NCBI GenBank assembly: GCA_937900415.1
Contig: CALCEY010000015.1
Location: 1 to 64,000 of the forward strand
Origin: an uncultured Clostridia bacterium
GTDB taxonomy: Bacteria; Bacillota; Clostridia; Peptostreptococcales; Anaerovoracaceae
Direction of reading: 5' to 3'
Length of the DNA stretch: 64,000 nucleotides
Shown: positions 16,590-24,373 of the stretch, piece by piece
How positions within the stretch are numbered: the stretch's first letter is position 1
Layout of the letters: each line of letters opens with the position of its first letter
Notes under the pieces: generated by a model
Told to the model about the DNA's origin: nothing
The model's input: the letters and a program-made list of their open reading frames with translations, nothing else
Databases searched by the model: none
Translations under genes and position numbers: made by a program

Positions 16590-17057
16590 ATGGAAAAAGC
16601 AGCAAAAGAAAAACAAGCTATTGAGGCGGCCGGCGACGGGATTTGTGAAAATAAAGAAGAAAAAGTAAATTTCAGCGGAAGCGGACTGCGAAAGTTGGAC
16701 GTTTCCAAAGGCACGGATATTACGGAGCTTTATGTACAGGATAACTGCCTTGATGAAATCGACTTAACCAATAACCGCAGAATAAGGATCCTTGACTGCA
16801 CGGGAAACCCTTTAAAATACATAAAAGGCTTTGCGCCCGGAAGCGGGGAATTCCTTGGCATCGAGGCAGCCAGAGGGGGCAGCGTAGGTTTGAAATACAG
16901 TCCTGAAGACGGACAGCGGTATTTTGCCTATCCGGATGAGGGTTATGTGTTCGGAGGCTGGTATAATGCTCTTGGAGACAGGCTTTCAAAGGAAACTGCA
17001 TGGAGCGGAGAATATGGCTGCGGCATGGAAATTGTAGCTATGTTCATAAAGATATGA
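16590..17057 (+). CDS. Small LRR-like protein with InlB B-repeat-like C terminus
   Basis: This 155-residue protein was not assigned to a named family. Residues 30-95 contain about three short leucine-rich turns (LRKLDVSKGTDITELYVQDN, then LDEIDLTNNRRIRILDCTGN), as in TpLRR/BspA-like repeats. The C-terminal 50 residues (GYVFGGWYNALGDRLSKET) resemble a single divergent InlB B-repeat. Such modules usually occur in large secreted proteins, but there is no signal peptide or membrane anchor here, so the protein appears cytoplasmic or is a free-standing relic of a larger surface protein. RBS GGAGGAAGGG is strong. It is transcribed towards the next gene, with a palindromic terminator between them. 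Confidence 0.65.
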   Translation: MEKAAKEKQAIEAAGDGICENKEEKVNFSGSGLRKLDVSKGTDITELYVQDNCLDEIDLTNNRRIRILDCTGNPLKYIKGFAPGSGEFLGIEAARGGSVGLKYSPEDGQRYFAYPDEGYVFGGWYNALGDRLSKETAWSGEYGCGMEIVAMFIKI

Positions 17058-17068
17058 CGGAAAAAAAT

Positions 17069-17100
17069 AAGGCGCGCCCTTTTGATTAAGGCGCGCCGTT
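17069..17100. terminator. Bidirectional terminator between convergent genes
   Basis: GGCGCGCC occurs at 17071-17078 and 17090-17097, each a self-complementary octamer, giving a stem around a CTTTTGATTAA loop with A/T-rich flanks. It separates a plus-strand and a minus-strand gene. Confidence 0.6.
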
Positions 17101-17132
17101 ATCATATGTTTATTATTGCAGCAGACCGGAGG

Positions 17133-17999
17133 TTAAATAAAAAAGCTGTTTTGAGCTCTTCGGGAGTACATTTCTTCCAGCTCTTGTTTGTGATACAGGT
17201 AACCGGCATCATCAAAGTATCTTGATGAAGAAGGACAGTTTTTAAGGCAGGCGTTGCATTTGATACAGATACCGGTCATAACGTGCGGGTCATCGGGAGA
17301 AATTGAGCCCATAGGGCAGACTCGCGCACACAGGCCGCAGCCTGTGCAGCCGTTGGAAACCTTAGGGATAACCTTTCTTATATCTATGTGATTTCCCCTT
17401 CTGTCGCGCGGTTTGTAGTAACCGCCGTAAGGGTCGGCAGAAATTTTTGCCATGCCGCCGATTGCATCAGAAAGGAGCTTAGCGCCTGATATAAACGGCA
17501 CAGCTGCATCCGGTGCAGCTTCACTGTACGCTTTGATCTTTGCACAGACTTTTTCGGCGAATTCGCATAGCTGCAAAATATCCTCATCATCAGGGCGGCC
17601 TTTGCCGAGGACTTCTGAGAAAGCGTGCTGACAGCTTATTGCGCCTGCGCCGATGACTTTAAAATCACGAGCGTTTAAAATATCACATAATTCAGAAAGA
17701 GAAGCGTCAAAATTGCGGTTGCCGAAGGTTACAAGGGCTATGGCTTTTGCGCCGTTGCCACGGATAGTATCAAGGTATTTGAGCAGCACGTTGGGAACTC
17801 TGCCTGCGTAGGTTGGAACGGAAAAGACGACAGGGTCTTCGGGCGACAGGGCGGGAAAACTTTTGCGTGAATCCGGCAGCGTAAAATCGAAAGTCTCAAC
17901 AGGAATCCGGAATTCCTTGCCGATGGTCTCTGCGGCGGATGAGCACACTTTTTCTGTAGTACCGGCGGGACTGAAATAAATTTTCATGACTTTTTTCAT
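17133..17999 (-). CDS. EFR1-type flavodoxin-ferredoxin fusion protein
   Basis: This 288-residue protein has an N-terminal flavodoxin-like domain (residues 1-150; the FMN phosphate loop is FSPAGTTEKV) and a C-terminal pair of 4Fe-4S motifs, CTGCGLCARVCP and CIKCNACLKNCP. It is a cytoplasmic two-cofactor electron carrier found in many anaerobes, with the redox partner unknown. The start at 17999 was chosen because the flavodoxin strand begins there and an RBS (AAGGGTGA) precedes it; an upstream ATG would add 31 non-conserved residues. It follows the Gx transporter and NusG-II genes on the same strand, which fits a redox/flavin group with apbE. A second EFR1-type gene lies at 29941. Confidence 0.85.
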   Translation of the reverse strand: MKKVMKIYFSPAGTTEKVCSSAAETIGKEFRIPVETFDFTLPDSRKSFPALSPEDPVVFSVPTYAGRVPNVLLKYLDTIRGNGAKAIALVTFGNRNFDASLSELCDILNARDFKVIGAGAISCQHAFSEVLGKGRPDDEDILQLCEFAEKVCAKIKAYSEAAPDAAVPFISGAKLLSDAIGGMAKISADPYGGYYKPRDRRGNHIDIRKVIPKVSNGCTGCGLCARVCPMGSISPDDPHVMTGICIKCNACLKNCPSSSRYFDDAGYLYHKQELEEMYSRRAQNSFFI

Positions 18000-18045
18000 A
18001 GCGATCACCCTTATGCTTTTTTTGAAATAATTATAACGTAACTTT

Positions 18046-18597
18046 TCATATCCTGAGATGCGGAAGTTTGTCCTGCAAAAGATTTGCGGCAATGCCTATC
18101 AGGATACCGCTTATCATACCGGAAAAGAGCAGAACTGAAAAATATGACATCAGTTTAATATTGGACATTATAAAGCAGGCGGCAGCCAGCTGTCCGAGAT
18201 TATGCGCTACGCCTCCGGCCATGCTTATTCCCACAATGCTGAAAAGGCCGGTTTTATGAAGGACGTACATGACGATAATGCTTAAAAGGCCTCCGGCAAA
18301 GGAATATATGACGCCGAAAAGTCCTGTAAAAAGAAGACCGGCGGTCAATATACGCACGCAGTTTATTATAAAAGCATACTTGAAGCCCAACCTGTATATG
18401 GCTATAATTACTATCAGATTGGCAAGTCCTAATTTTATTCCAGGAATCGGCACGGGCATGGGTATCAAAGCTTCGATATATGACAGAATCATAGCCAGCG
18501 CTGCAAGAATGGCGCTGAGAGCAAGTCTTTTTGTGCGAAGGGCGTAGCGACTGTCGGAAGTCTTGCCGACTTTTTCACGGTTATCCGGTGATGACAT
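18046..18597 (-). CDS. Gx transporter family (heptaprenyl diphosphate synthase component I-like) membrane protein
   Basis: This 183-residue integral membrane protein has about five helices. The first conserved stretch, LALSAILAALAMILSYIEAL, leads to the PGIKLGLANL motif typical of the family once annotated as heptaprenyl diphosphate synthase component I. Structurally these look like ECF S components. They recur beside NusG-II and ApbE genes in Firmicutes with extracellular flavin or Rnf-type redox systems and may move a redox cofactor or quinone precursor; the transported compound is not proven. The start at 18597 was chosen for spacing from GGAGGAGGTG, and it overlaps the end of the NusG-II gene by 17 bp, which implies translational coupling. 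Confidence 0.8.
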   Translation of the reverse strand: MSSPDNREKVGKTSDSRYALRTKRLALSAILAALAMILSYIEALIPMPVPIPGIKLGLANLIVIIAIYRLGFKYAFIINCVRILTAGLLFTGLFGVIYSFAGGLLSIIVMYVLHKTGLFSIVGISMAGGVAHNLGQLAAACFIMSNIKLMSYFSVLLFSGMISGILIGIAANLLQDKLPHLRI

Positions 18598-18949
18598 CGA
18601 CATCACCTCCTCCGTCCACATTCTCTATTTCGATCATTACTTTGTTTGGAAGACAAACTATAGAATCTTTTGTATGAGAAATAGGTCTTGTGTTGACGCA
18701 TATTTGATTTTTGCAGTCGGAAGAAGCCATTGAAACGACGCCGTCTTTTATGATAATATTATTTATATGGCCGTTTTGCTTTACCTCTATTTCCTTGTCC
18801 TCGTCGAGGGAATACGTACCGTATAGCCGGCCTTCGACCGTTATTTTTACCTGGTCGCCGGCCTGTTTTCCCGTAAAAGTGAAATATGATACGGCCAGTC
18901 CCAGTATTAAAATTATAAAGAAAAGAGCGACGTCCGCTTTTTTAATCAT
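18581..18949 (-). CDS. NusG domain II-containing membrane-anchored protein
   Basis: This 122-residue protein has one N-terminal membrane helix (ADVALFFIILILGLAVSYFTF, given here only as the segment about residues 4-24) and an extracytoplasmic NusG domain II (about 35-118; GHINNIIIKDGVVSMASSDC, then NQICV and SIVCLPNKVMIEI). Proteins of this kind are linked by gene neighbourhood to Gx transporters, ApbE and Rnf, and the two Cys in the C-x-x-x-x-C region may bind a cofactor or form a disulfide. The start at 18949 has GGAG at the right distance; a longer frame upstream runs into the divergent apbE promoter region and is unlikely. It is the first gene of the minus-strand operon. Confidence 0.8.
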   Translation of the reverse strand: MIKKADVALFFIILILGLAVSYFTFTGKQAGDQVKITVEGRLYGTYSLDEDKEIEVKQNGHINNIIIKDGVVSMASSDCKNQICVNTRPISHTKDSIVCLPNKVMIEIENVDGGGDVDVITG

Positions 18950-18980
18950 AATAAACTCCAAAACTGAAAGGTGAACTTTT

Positions 18981-20069
18981 ATGAAAAAAATTCTGACTGT
19001 TTTATGTCTCGTAATAATACTTATTATACCACAGCTTGCATGTAAAGCCCAAGACCAAAATAGCCCGGGCGGCAACAGGGGCGTTAGCAAAAGCAGCTTT
19101 CATCTGGACACCTTGTGCTCGGTAACCATATATTCCATGGACGGCGCGGCAAAGCGAAGCGAGGAAGAAAATGAAAAGGAAGCGCTGCTTCTTATAACGG
19201 ACGCTTTTAAACTTTGCGATGAATATGAAAAAATTCTCAGCAAGACTGTGGAGGGAAGCGATATTTATAACATAAATAATGCAGGAGGCAACTGGGTGGA
19301 GGTTAGAGACTGTACTTCCGAGGTGATAAGGAAAGGACTCAAATACGGAGAAATTTCAGGAGGAGCGTTTGACATAACCATAGGCGACGTCACTGAACTG
19401 TGGGATTTTCACGGTGAAGACGAGCAGGGAAAAAGGATCGGAGCAATACCTGATAGTGAAAAGCTGTTCGAGGCTTCTAAGCACGTGGATTACACCAAGG
19501 TGGAGATAGACGGAAACAGAGTAAGGCTTGCCGACAGTGAAGCCCGCCTTGATCTGGGCGGCATAGCGAAAGGCTATATAGCCGACAGAGTAGCCGAGTT
19601 CCTTGAGGATAACGGCGTTACAAGCGCAGTGGTGGATCTTGGCGGAAATATAGTAGTAATAGGAGAAAAAGCCACGTCTATGGATGGTGGAGAAGGAACG
19701 GAATTTTCCGTAGGAGTAGCTTCCCCTACGTCGGAAAGCGGAGCGCTTTTGGGAACGGTTTCGTGTCGCGATAAGACTGTGGTTACTTCCGGTACCTATG
19801 AAAGATATTTTGAAATAGACGGAGTAAAATATCATCATGTGCTTAATCCCGACACAGGTTATCCTGCGGACACCGATTTGCTGTCGGTCACGATAATCGG
19901 TGACAGAGGAACCTCCGCCGATTGCGACGGGCTTTCCACCACCTGCCTCGCCGTAGGGAAGAAGAGAGCAGCCGCCATAATTGAGGAGACCGATGGAGTC
20001 GGAGGAATAATAGTGGATAAGGACGGAGAAACTACCGTCGTCAATGTGGAAGGATTTAAGCAGTTTTAA
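18981..20069 (+). CDS. apbE: FAD:protein FMN transferase (ApbE), lipoprotein
   Basis: This 362-residue ApbE-family enzyme moves FMN from FAD onto a Thr or Ser of a target protein outside the cytoplasm. A signal sequence ends in a lipobox-like LAC (about residue 21). The mature domain has the family's GGIAKGYIADRV motif (about 193-205), SAVVDLGGNI, the HHVLNPDTGYPAD metal/FAD motif (about 280) and TIIGDRGTSADCDGLSTTC. It is divergently arranged with the NusG-II/Gx operon, with only 31 bp between starts, and converges with mocR, the two stop codons overlapping. Its flavinylated target may be an Rnf subunit or an FMN-binding lipoprotein encoded elsewhere; none is visible here. Confidence 0.92.
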   Translation: MKKILTVLCLVIILIIPQLACKAQDQNSPGGNRGVSKSSFHLDTLCSVTIYSMDGAAKRSEEENEKEALLLITDAFKLCDEYEKILSKTVEGSDIYNINNAGGNWVEVRDCTSEVIRKGLKYGEISGGAFDITIGDVTELWDFHGEDEQGKRIGAIPDSEKLFEASKHVDYTKVEIDGNRVRLADSEARLDLGGIAKGYIADRVAEFLEDNGVTSAVVDLGGNIVVIGEKATSMDGGEGTEFSVGVASPTSESGALLGTVSCRDKTVVTSGTYERYFEIDGVKYHHVLNPDTGYPADTDLLSVTIIGDRGTSADCDGLSTTCLAVGKKRAAAIIEETDGVGGIIVDKDGETTVVNVEGFKQF

Positions 20070-21451
20070 ATCTGCCACAAAGAAAATAGGTGTTTTATGG
20101 AGGCGTCGATTGCAGGAAGCGGCAGACGGTTGTAATAGAATATTAGAGCGCCAGTTTCCTGATCTGAAAGGTCGGAAACCGGTATCATTTGAATTCCGAT
20201 GGATTTTGCAAGAGTGCAGAGTTCGTCGGAATTTTTTTCGGAATGGATTTTCAGTATCAGGTTGATTCCCGATTGGGTGTCAAGAGCGTCTGCTTTTTCT
20301 TTTCCGTAGCGTGAAACGGCGCTGACTGCGGCTTGCAATTTTTGGGAATATAGCTTTCTCAGCTTGCGGATGCCGGTGCGGTAATAGCCCTTTTCCATGA
20401 AAATAGCCAGGGTCAGCTGCTCTGCCTTGGAACAGGTTTGAGAATAACGACCCTTTATCTGCTCGAAGATTTTCGCCAGAAAAACGGGAAGAACCATGTA
20501 TGATATTTTTATGGCCGGAAAGAGAGTTGATGAAAAGGAGCCGAGATATACTACGCTTTCCGAAGCGTCCAGGCTCTGGAGAGCGGGAACCGGCTTTCCG
20601 AAGTAACGCAGTTCGCTGTCGTAATCGTCCTCTATTATTATGCTTTTATTGCGTTTTGCCCAGTCAAGAAGCTGATACCTTCTGCCGGCAGGCATGACGG
20701 CGCCTGTAGGAAACTGGTTTGAGGGACTCACGTATACGGCGGAGGGGATATTTGCGGGAAGCTTGCTTATATCTATGCCGTCTTTGAGGACCGGGATGCG
20801 TGATACTGTAAAGCCGCTGTCCCTGAACATATTCTGTACGGGAAGATACCCCGGGCTTTCCAGAGAAACATGGGTTACGTCTATCTTGGAAAGTATTCTG
20901 CAAAGCTGACCTGTAATCTGCTGGGTTCCCGCGCCTATCACAATTTGACCGGGACTGCATGTTACGCCCCGGGACGAGTAGAGATACCTGGAAATTTCGA
21001 TTCTGAGGGCTTTCTCCCCCTGTGGGTCGCTTTCGTACAAAAGACGGTCATAATATTCGTTGAAAACCGTAGAACTGCATTTTTTCCACTTGCTGAAATC
21101 GAAGCAGCAATCGTCGTGTATGTATGGCAGAGCATCTTCGCTGCCGAAGGAAGCATGAACCGGTACTTCTCTTGCGTTTGAAGAAGTTTCGGAGGAAGCG
21201 TAAAAACCTTTGGAAACATAGTATCCCGATTGAGGTTTACTGTCTATATAGCCTTCTACTAGCAACTGGTTATACGCCAGCTGTACTGTAGTTATGCTAA
21301 CGCCGAGACTCAGGGACATGGCTCTCAGAGAGGGAAGCTTTTCTTCGGCCTTGATCTCCCCCGATATTATACCGCTTTTGATGTTGTTATATAACTGTAT
21401 ATATAAAGAATTGGAAGAATTGTTATTTAAATCTAATATTATAGGTTTCAC
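20066..21451 (-). CDS. MocR/PdxR-type PLP-dependent GntR regulator
   Basis: This 461-residue regulator fuses a GntR winged helix (residues 10-80, KLPSLRAMSLSLGVSITTVQ and following) to a fold-type I aminotransferase domain (about 110-455). The PLP-binding Lys is expected in the SSTLFPAIKISYMVLP stretch, and IIEDDYDSELRY holds the PLP Asp. MocR proteins sense PLP or an aminated ligand and control vitamin B6, GABA or related genes. It is divergent from an ECF S component gene, and two 18-bp direct repeats (TATAACTGTATATATAAA) lie 75 bp apart, one in the intergenic region and one inside this gene's first codons, which look like operator half-sites. A role in B6 uptake control is likely but not proven. 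Confidence 0.88.
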   Translation of the reverse strand: MKPIILDLNNNSSNSLYIQLYNNIKSGIISGEIKAEEKLPSLRAMSLSLGVSITTVQLAYNQLLVEGYIDSKPQSGYYVSKGFYASSETSSNAREVPVHASFGSEDALPYIHDDCCFDFSKWKKCSSTVFNEYYDRLLYESDPQGEKALRIEISRYLYSSRGVTCSPGQIVIGAGTQQITGQLCRILSKIDVTHVSLESPGYLPVQNMFRDSGFTVSRIPVLKDGIDISKLPANIPSAVYVSPSNQFPTGAVMPAGRRYQLLDWAKRNKSIIIEDDYDSELRYFGKPVPALQSLDASESVVYLGSFSSTLFPAIKISYMVLPVFLAKIFEQIKGRYSQTCSKAEQLTLAIFMEKGYYRTGIRKLRKLYSQKLQAAVSAVSRYGKEKADALDTQSGINLILKIHSEKNSDELCTLAKSIGIQMIPVSDLSDQETGALIFYYNRLPLPAIDASIKHLFSLWQI

Positions 21452-21483
21452 AGCGATTTCTCCTTATAACTGTATATATAAAA
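21390..21483. promoter_or_regulatory. Direct repeats, probable MocR operators
   Basis: TATAACTGTATATATAAA occurs exactly at 21390-21407 (inside codons 9-15 of the regulator) and again at 21465-21482 in the intergenic region, 75 bp or about seven helical turns apart. The downstream S-component gene has a -10 TATAAT at about 21527 with a poor -35, as expected for an activated promoter. Confidence 0.65.
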
Positions 21484-21573
21484 ATAAATAAAATTGAGTA
21501 TTTTAAAGACTACATTATGGGTGTATTATAATATATAAGATTGGAAAACGCAAGGTGTGAAAGGATGTTATAT

Positions 21574-22137
21574 ATGATGAGGAATGAAAAAACAAATAAT
21601 TTAGTCATGACCGCTTTGATGATATGTCTTGTTATGGTTGCGACTTTAAGCATAAGGATACCGAGCCCGTTTACGCAAGGTTACGTTCATTTGGGGGATA
21701 CCATGGTGTTTTTGTCGGTACTTTTGCTGGGTAAAAATAAAGGGGCTCTGGCCGCAGGCCTTGGTTCTGCTCTTGCCGACGTGATGGGCGGATATGCGGC
21801 TTATGCGCCGTGGACTTTGATAATAAAGGGCGTTATGGGTTTTATCATGGGAATCTTCATAGAAGCGTGCATAAAAAAGGACAAACATCACGTCAAAATA
21901 GGTTCGGTACCTTTGATTGAAATTATAGGAATGGTTATAGCCGGTATAGTTATGGTACTTGGCTATGCCTGCGTTGACGGAGCGCTTGCGGGAAATCTTA
22001 TAACGGGATTCCTGGGTGCGCCTTTCAACGTGGCTCAGTTTGTGGTCGGACTGATATTGGCAACGCTGCTTTCTATGGCTCTTTACAAGACGCCGGCTAA
22101 AAAGTTTTTTGCCTACAGATTGGATAAGGTGAAGTAA
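21574..22137 (+). CDS. ECF transporter S component (HmpT/PdxU-like)
   Basis: This 187-residue membrane protein has about six helices and is the substrate-binding part of an energy-coupling factor transporter. The helix 1 region LVMTALMICLVMVATLSIRI, then the loop PFTQGYVHLGDTMVFLSV, and GLGSALADVMGGYAAYAPWT are typical of the COG4720 group, which includes HmpT and PdxU, predicted hydroxymethylpyrimidine and pyridoxine importers. The adjacent divergent MocR/PdxR-type regulator favours a vitamin B6 substrate. The ATPases and T component are not here and are presumably shared from elsewhere. The ATG at 21574 was chosen for AAGG spacing; a nearby ATG at 21577 or 21565 is possible. Confidence 0.82.
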   Translation: MMRNEKTNNLVMTALMICLVMVATLSIRIPSPFTQGYVHLGDTMVFLSVLLLGKNKGALAAGLGSALADVMGGYAAYAPWTLIIKGVMGFIMGIFIEACIKKDKHHVKIGSVPLIEIIGMVIAGIVMVLGYACVDGALAGNLITGFLGAPFNVAQFVVGLILATLLSMALYKTPAKKFFAYRLDKVK

Positions 22138-22182
22138 AAAGGCGGGAGTGCAGGGGTTGCTTAAATGTTTTGACGATATATC

Positions 22183-22219
22183 AAGCCGGCGGGGTTTGCA
22201 GTAATCCGCCGGCTTTGCA
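22183..22219. terminator. Terminator between convergent S-component and patatin genes
   Basis: AAGCCGGCGG (22183-22192) and CCGCCGGCTT (22206-22215) form a 10-bp stem; the T tail is short. Confidence 0.6.
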
Positions 22220-22253
22220 GTATATTTGCAGAAAGGCAATAGGGTGAATAAGC

Positions 22254-23396
22254 TTATGCAAGACCGTATTTTATCATGAATCTGGCAGCCATCAGCTGCT
22301 GAGGAAAGAGTTTTATCATACTGCGGCTTAAAAAAATGCTGTCTGCGTCTTTTTCTTTTAGGTTTTCTGCAATAATAAAGCTTATAATCTGAGAGTTGGA
22401 AACGTCCTTGAGGTTCTTTATCATTTCCGCTGCACCGAGAATTTTCAGCTTATTATTTTTAAAAGCCGCAACTGCATCATCCACATCTTTTCCGGCGGCT
22501 TTTACTGCTGCTTTAAGCTTTATGAGAAATGATTCTTTTGTATATATGAAGGATGGGTCCATGTTGAAAACATAAGCGCAGGCGTCGGCCATCCTTGTAT
22601 CTGTTTTGCTGAAGCTTCCTTTGGCGAAGGCATAGTAAATACCGTCGAATATTCCGAAGGCTTTCATGGCGTCCAGGTGACCGAGCCGCATGATTCTTTT
22701 GGAATTTTTCACATCGAAGATGAGTGTATTTCCAAGCTCCCACTTTGACTCTATGATTGTCAGGTTCGGGGCTTTTTTAATGGAGCTGCTGTCTATAATT
22801 CCAAAGGCGTTCAGTTTGACGGCGACAATTCTTTCTGCTCCCTTTTCCAACGCCATATTTATAGGCATAACGTCTGCGTATGCTCCGTCTATATAGTCCT
22901 TGCCGTCTATGTTATAGGCCTGTATGGCGGGGAAAACAGAGGAGCTGGCAATGATGTAGTCTATGAGTTTTCCGTCAGGTATATCTTCTTTAAAAAGAAA
23001 ATGGGGTTTCAGACCTGCTCGTTCCACGGTGACAAGACCGTAATCAACAGGTGATTTTCTTATCTTTTCTTCGTCAATATATTTTTTTAAAAGCTCTTTC
23101 AGTCCTGATGTACCGATTCCCCTGTTTAAAAGCATTTCCTTTGCATAGTCGATAGGCTGGCTTCCCTCGGGAACGTCGAAAACCATATGGGTTTCTATTT
23201 CCTTCCAGAGAGAAATTGTTGCCTCCAAATCTCCCTGGCATACCATCGCTCCGTTGATTGAGCCTACTGAAGCGCCTGTCACTATATCTATTTCCATGCC
23301 CATCTCGCAAAGCGCCTGCCACACGCCGGCTTCATATGCGCCGCGCGAGCCGCCTCCGCTGAGTACGAGTGCGGTTTTTTCGTGATTTGATGTCAT
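22254..23396 (-). CDS. Patatin-like phospholipase
   Basis: This 380-residue protein has an N-terminal patatin domain (about 1-200) with the oxyanion motif GGGSRG (about 14-19), the nucleophile elbow GASVG (Ser near residue 43) and the catalytic Asp in DGAYAD (about 175). This Ser-Asp dyad hydrolyses acyl ester bonds of phospholipids. The C-terminal half is helical and not assigned. There is no signal peptide, so it acts in the cytoplasm or at the inner leaflet. The start at 23396 was chosen because GAGGGA lies at the right distance and the patatin fold starts there; an upstream ATG would add 19 unlike residues. It is a single minus-strand gene. Confidence 0.88.
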   Translation of the reverse strand: MTSNHEKTALVLSGGGSRGAYEAGVWQALCEMGMEIDIVTGASVGSINGAMVCQGDLEATISLWKEIETHMVFDVPEGSQPIDYAKEMLLNRGIGTSGLKELLKKYIDEEKIRKSPVDYGLVTVERAGLKPHFLFKEDIPDGKLIDYIIASSSVFPAIQAYNIDGKDYIDGAYADVMPINMALEKGAERIVAVKLNAFGIIDSSSIKKAPNLTIIESKWELGNTLIFDVKNSKRIMRLGHLDAMKAFGIFDGIYYAFAKGSFSKTDTRMADACAYVFNMDPSFIYTKESFLIKLKAAVKAAGKDVDDAVAAFKNNKLKILGAAEMIKNLKDVSNSQIISFIIAENLKEKDADSIFLSRSMIKLFPQQLMAARFMIKYGLA

Positions 23397-23484
23397 AATA
23401 TTTCCCTCATATTTAAGATTGAATAAACTGCCGTATAAATTTAATATATCCAAATACCTATCAAAATTCTACCATAAATGTTAT

Positions 23485-23573
23485 AATAAACGCAAAGATT
23501 ATATATTATTCAATTTAAAAGGAAGCGTTCATTGAAACGCTTCGGACAGTCTTGGCGGCGTTATAATGAACGC
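23485..23573. repeat. Diverged member of the dispersed hairpin element family
   Basis: AATAAACGC (23485-23493) pairs with GCGTTCATT (23525-23533) apart from one mismatch, followed by GAAACGC as in the other members. A second left arm, GCGTTATAATGAACGC (23558-23573), shares 14 bases with the element at 32174. It lies between the divergent patatin and Sir2 genes. See the copies at 32091-32313 and 60309-60489. Confidence 0.6.
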
Positions 23574-23641
23574 AAACGCTGCACTGAGAGATAAGCTCTT
23601 AGATGAAGCATTTGCGATTATTTACAGAGAGAGGATATTTC

Positions 23642-24373
23642 ATGGACAAGAAGCTGAAAGAAATCATCGAAAATTCACAATCAATAGTATTTTTCGGAGG
23701 CGCAGGAGTTTCCACAGAAAGCGGCATACCTGATTTTCGCTCTGAAAAGGGGCTGTACAAGGCAAAGCAGGAGTACGGAGTTTCCCCGGAGGAAATTTTA
23801 TCCCATACATTTTTTGTGAACAATACGGAGACATTTTTCGATTATTACAAGAAAAATCTCATATACAGGGATGCCCGGCCGAACAAAGCCCATAAGGCAT
23901 TGGCTTTTCTCGAAAGACAGGGAAAACTAAAAGCGGTCGTTACGCAGAATATAGACGGACTGCACCAAAAAGCAGGAAACAGCAAAGTATTTGAGCTTCA
24001 CGGCAGCGTGCTCAGGAATTACTGCATGAACTGCGGAAAATCCTACGATTTGGATTATATAACGGACGAAAGCAACTGTGTAAACGGCGTGCCTCATTGT
24101 AATTGCTGCAATGGCATAGTAAAGCCTGACGTTGTATTATACGAGGAAATGCTGGATTCATCGTGTATGATGGGAGCCGTGAATGCCATAGAACATGCCG
24201 ATACTCTCATAATCGGCGGAACCTCGCTGGCGGTTTATCCGGCGGCAGGTTTGATTCGCTATTTTCAGGGGAATAATTTAGTGTTGATAAATAAACAGGC
24301 AACGCCTTATGATGAAGAGGCGACTCTCGTCATAAACGACTATATAGGAAAGGTTATGGAAATTACAGAATGA
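23642..24373 (+). CDS. cobB: Sir2-family NAD-dependent protein deacylase
   Basis: This 243-residue sirtuin removes acetyl or other acyl groups from lysine using NAD. It shows the NAD-binding GAGVSTESGIPDFRS motif (about 19-33), the TQNIDGLH motif (about 100-107) and the catalytic His in ELHGSV (about 120). Zinc Cys pairs are CMNCG (about 128) and the CNCC cluster (about 155). GGTSLAVYPAA and the final NDYIG are also typical. The start at 23642 was chosen because AGAGAGGAT precedes it and the fold starts here. It is the first gene of a tight four-gene operon (Sir2, SurE, isochorismatase-like, DUF2156), overlapping surE by 4 bp. The symbol follows common use for bacterial sirtuins. Confidence 0.93.
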   Translation: MDKKLKEIIENSQSIVFFGGAGVSTESGIPDFRSEKGLYKAKQEYGVSPEEILSHTFFVNNTETFFDYYKKNLIYRDARPNKAHKALAFLERQGKLKAVVTQNIDGLHQKAGNSKVFELHGSVLRNYCMNCGKSYDLDYITDESNCVNGVPHCNCCNGIVKPDVVLYEEMLDSSCMMGAVNAIEHADTLIIGGTSLAVYPAAGLIRYFQGNNLVLINKQATPYDEEATLVINDYIGKVMEITE

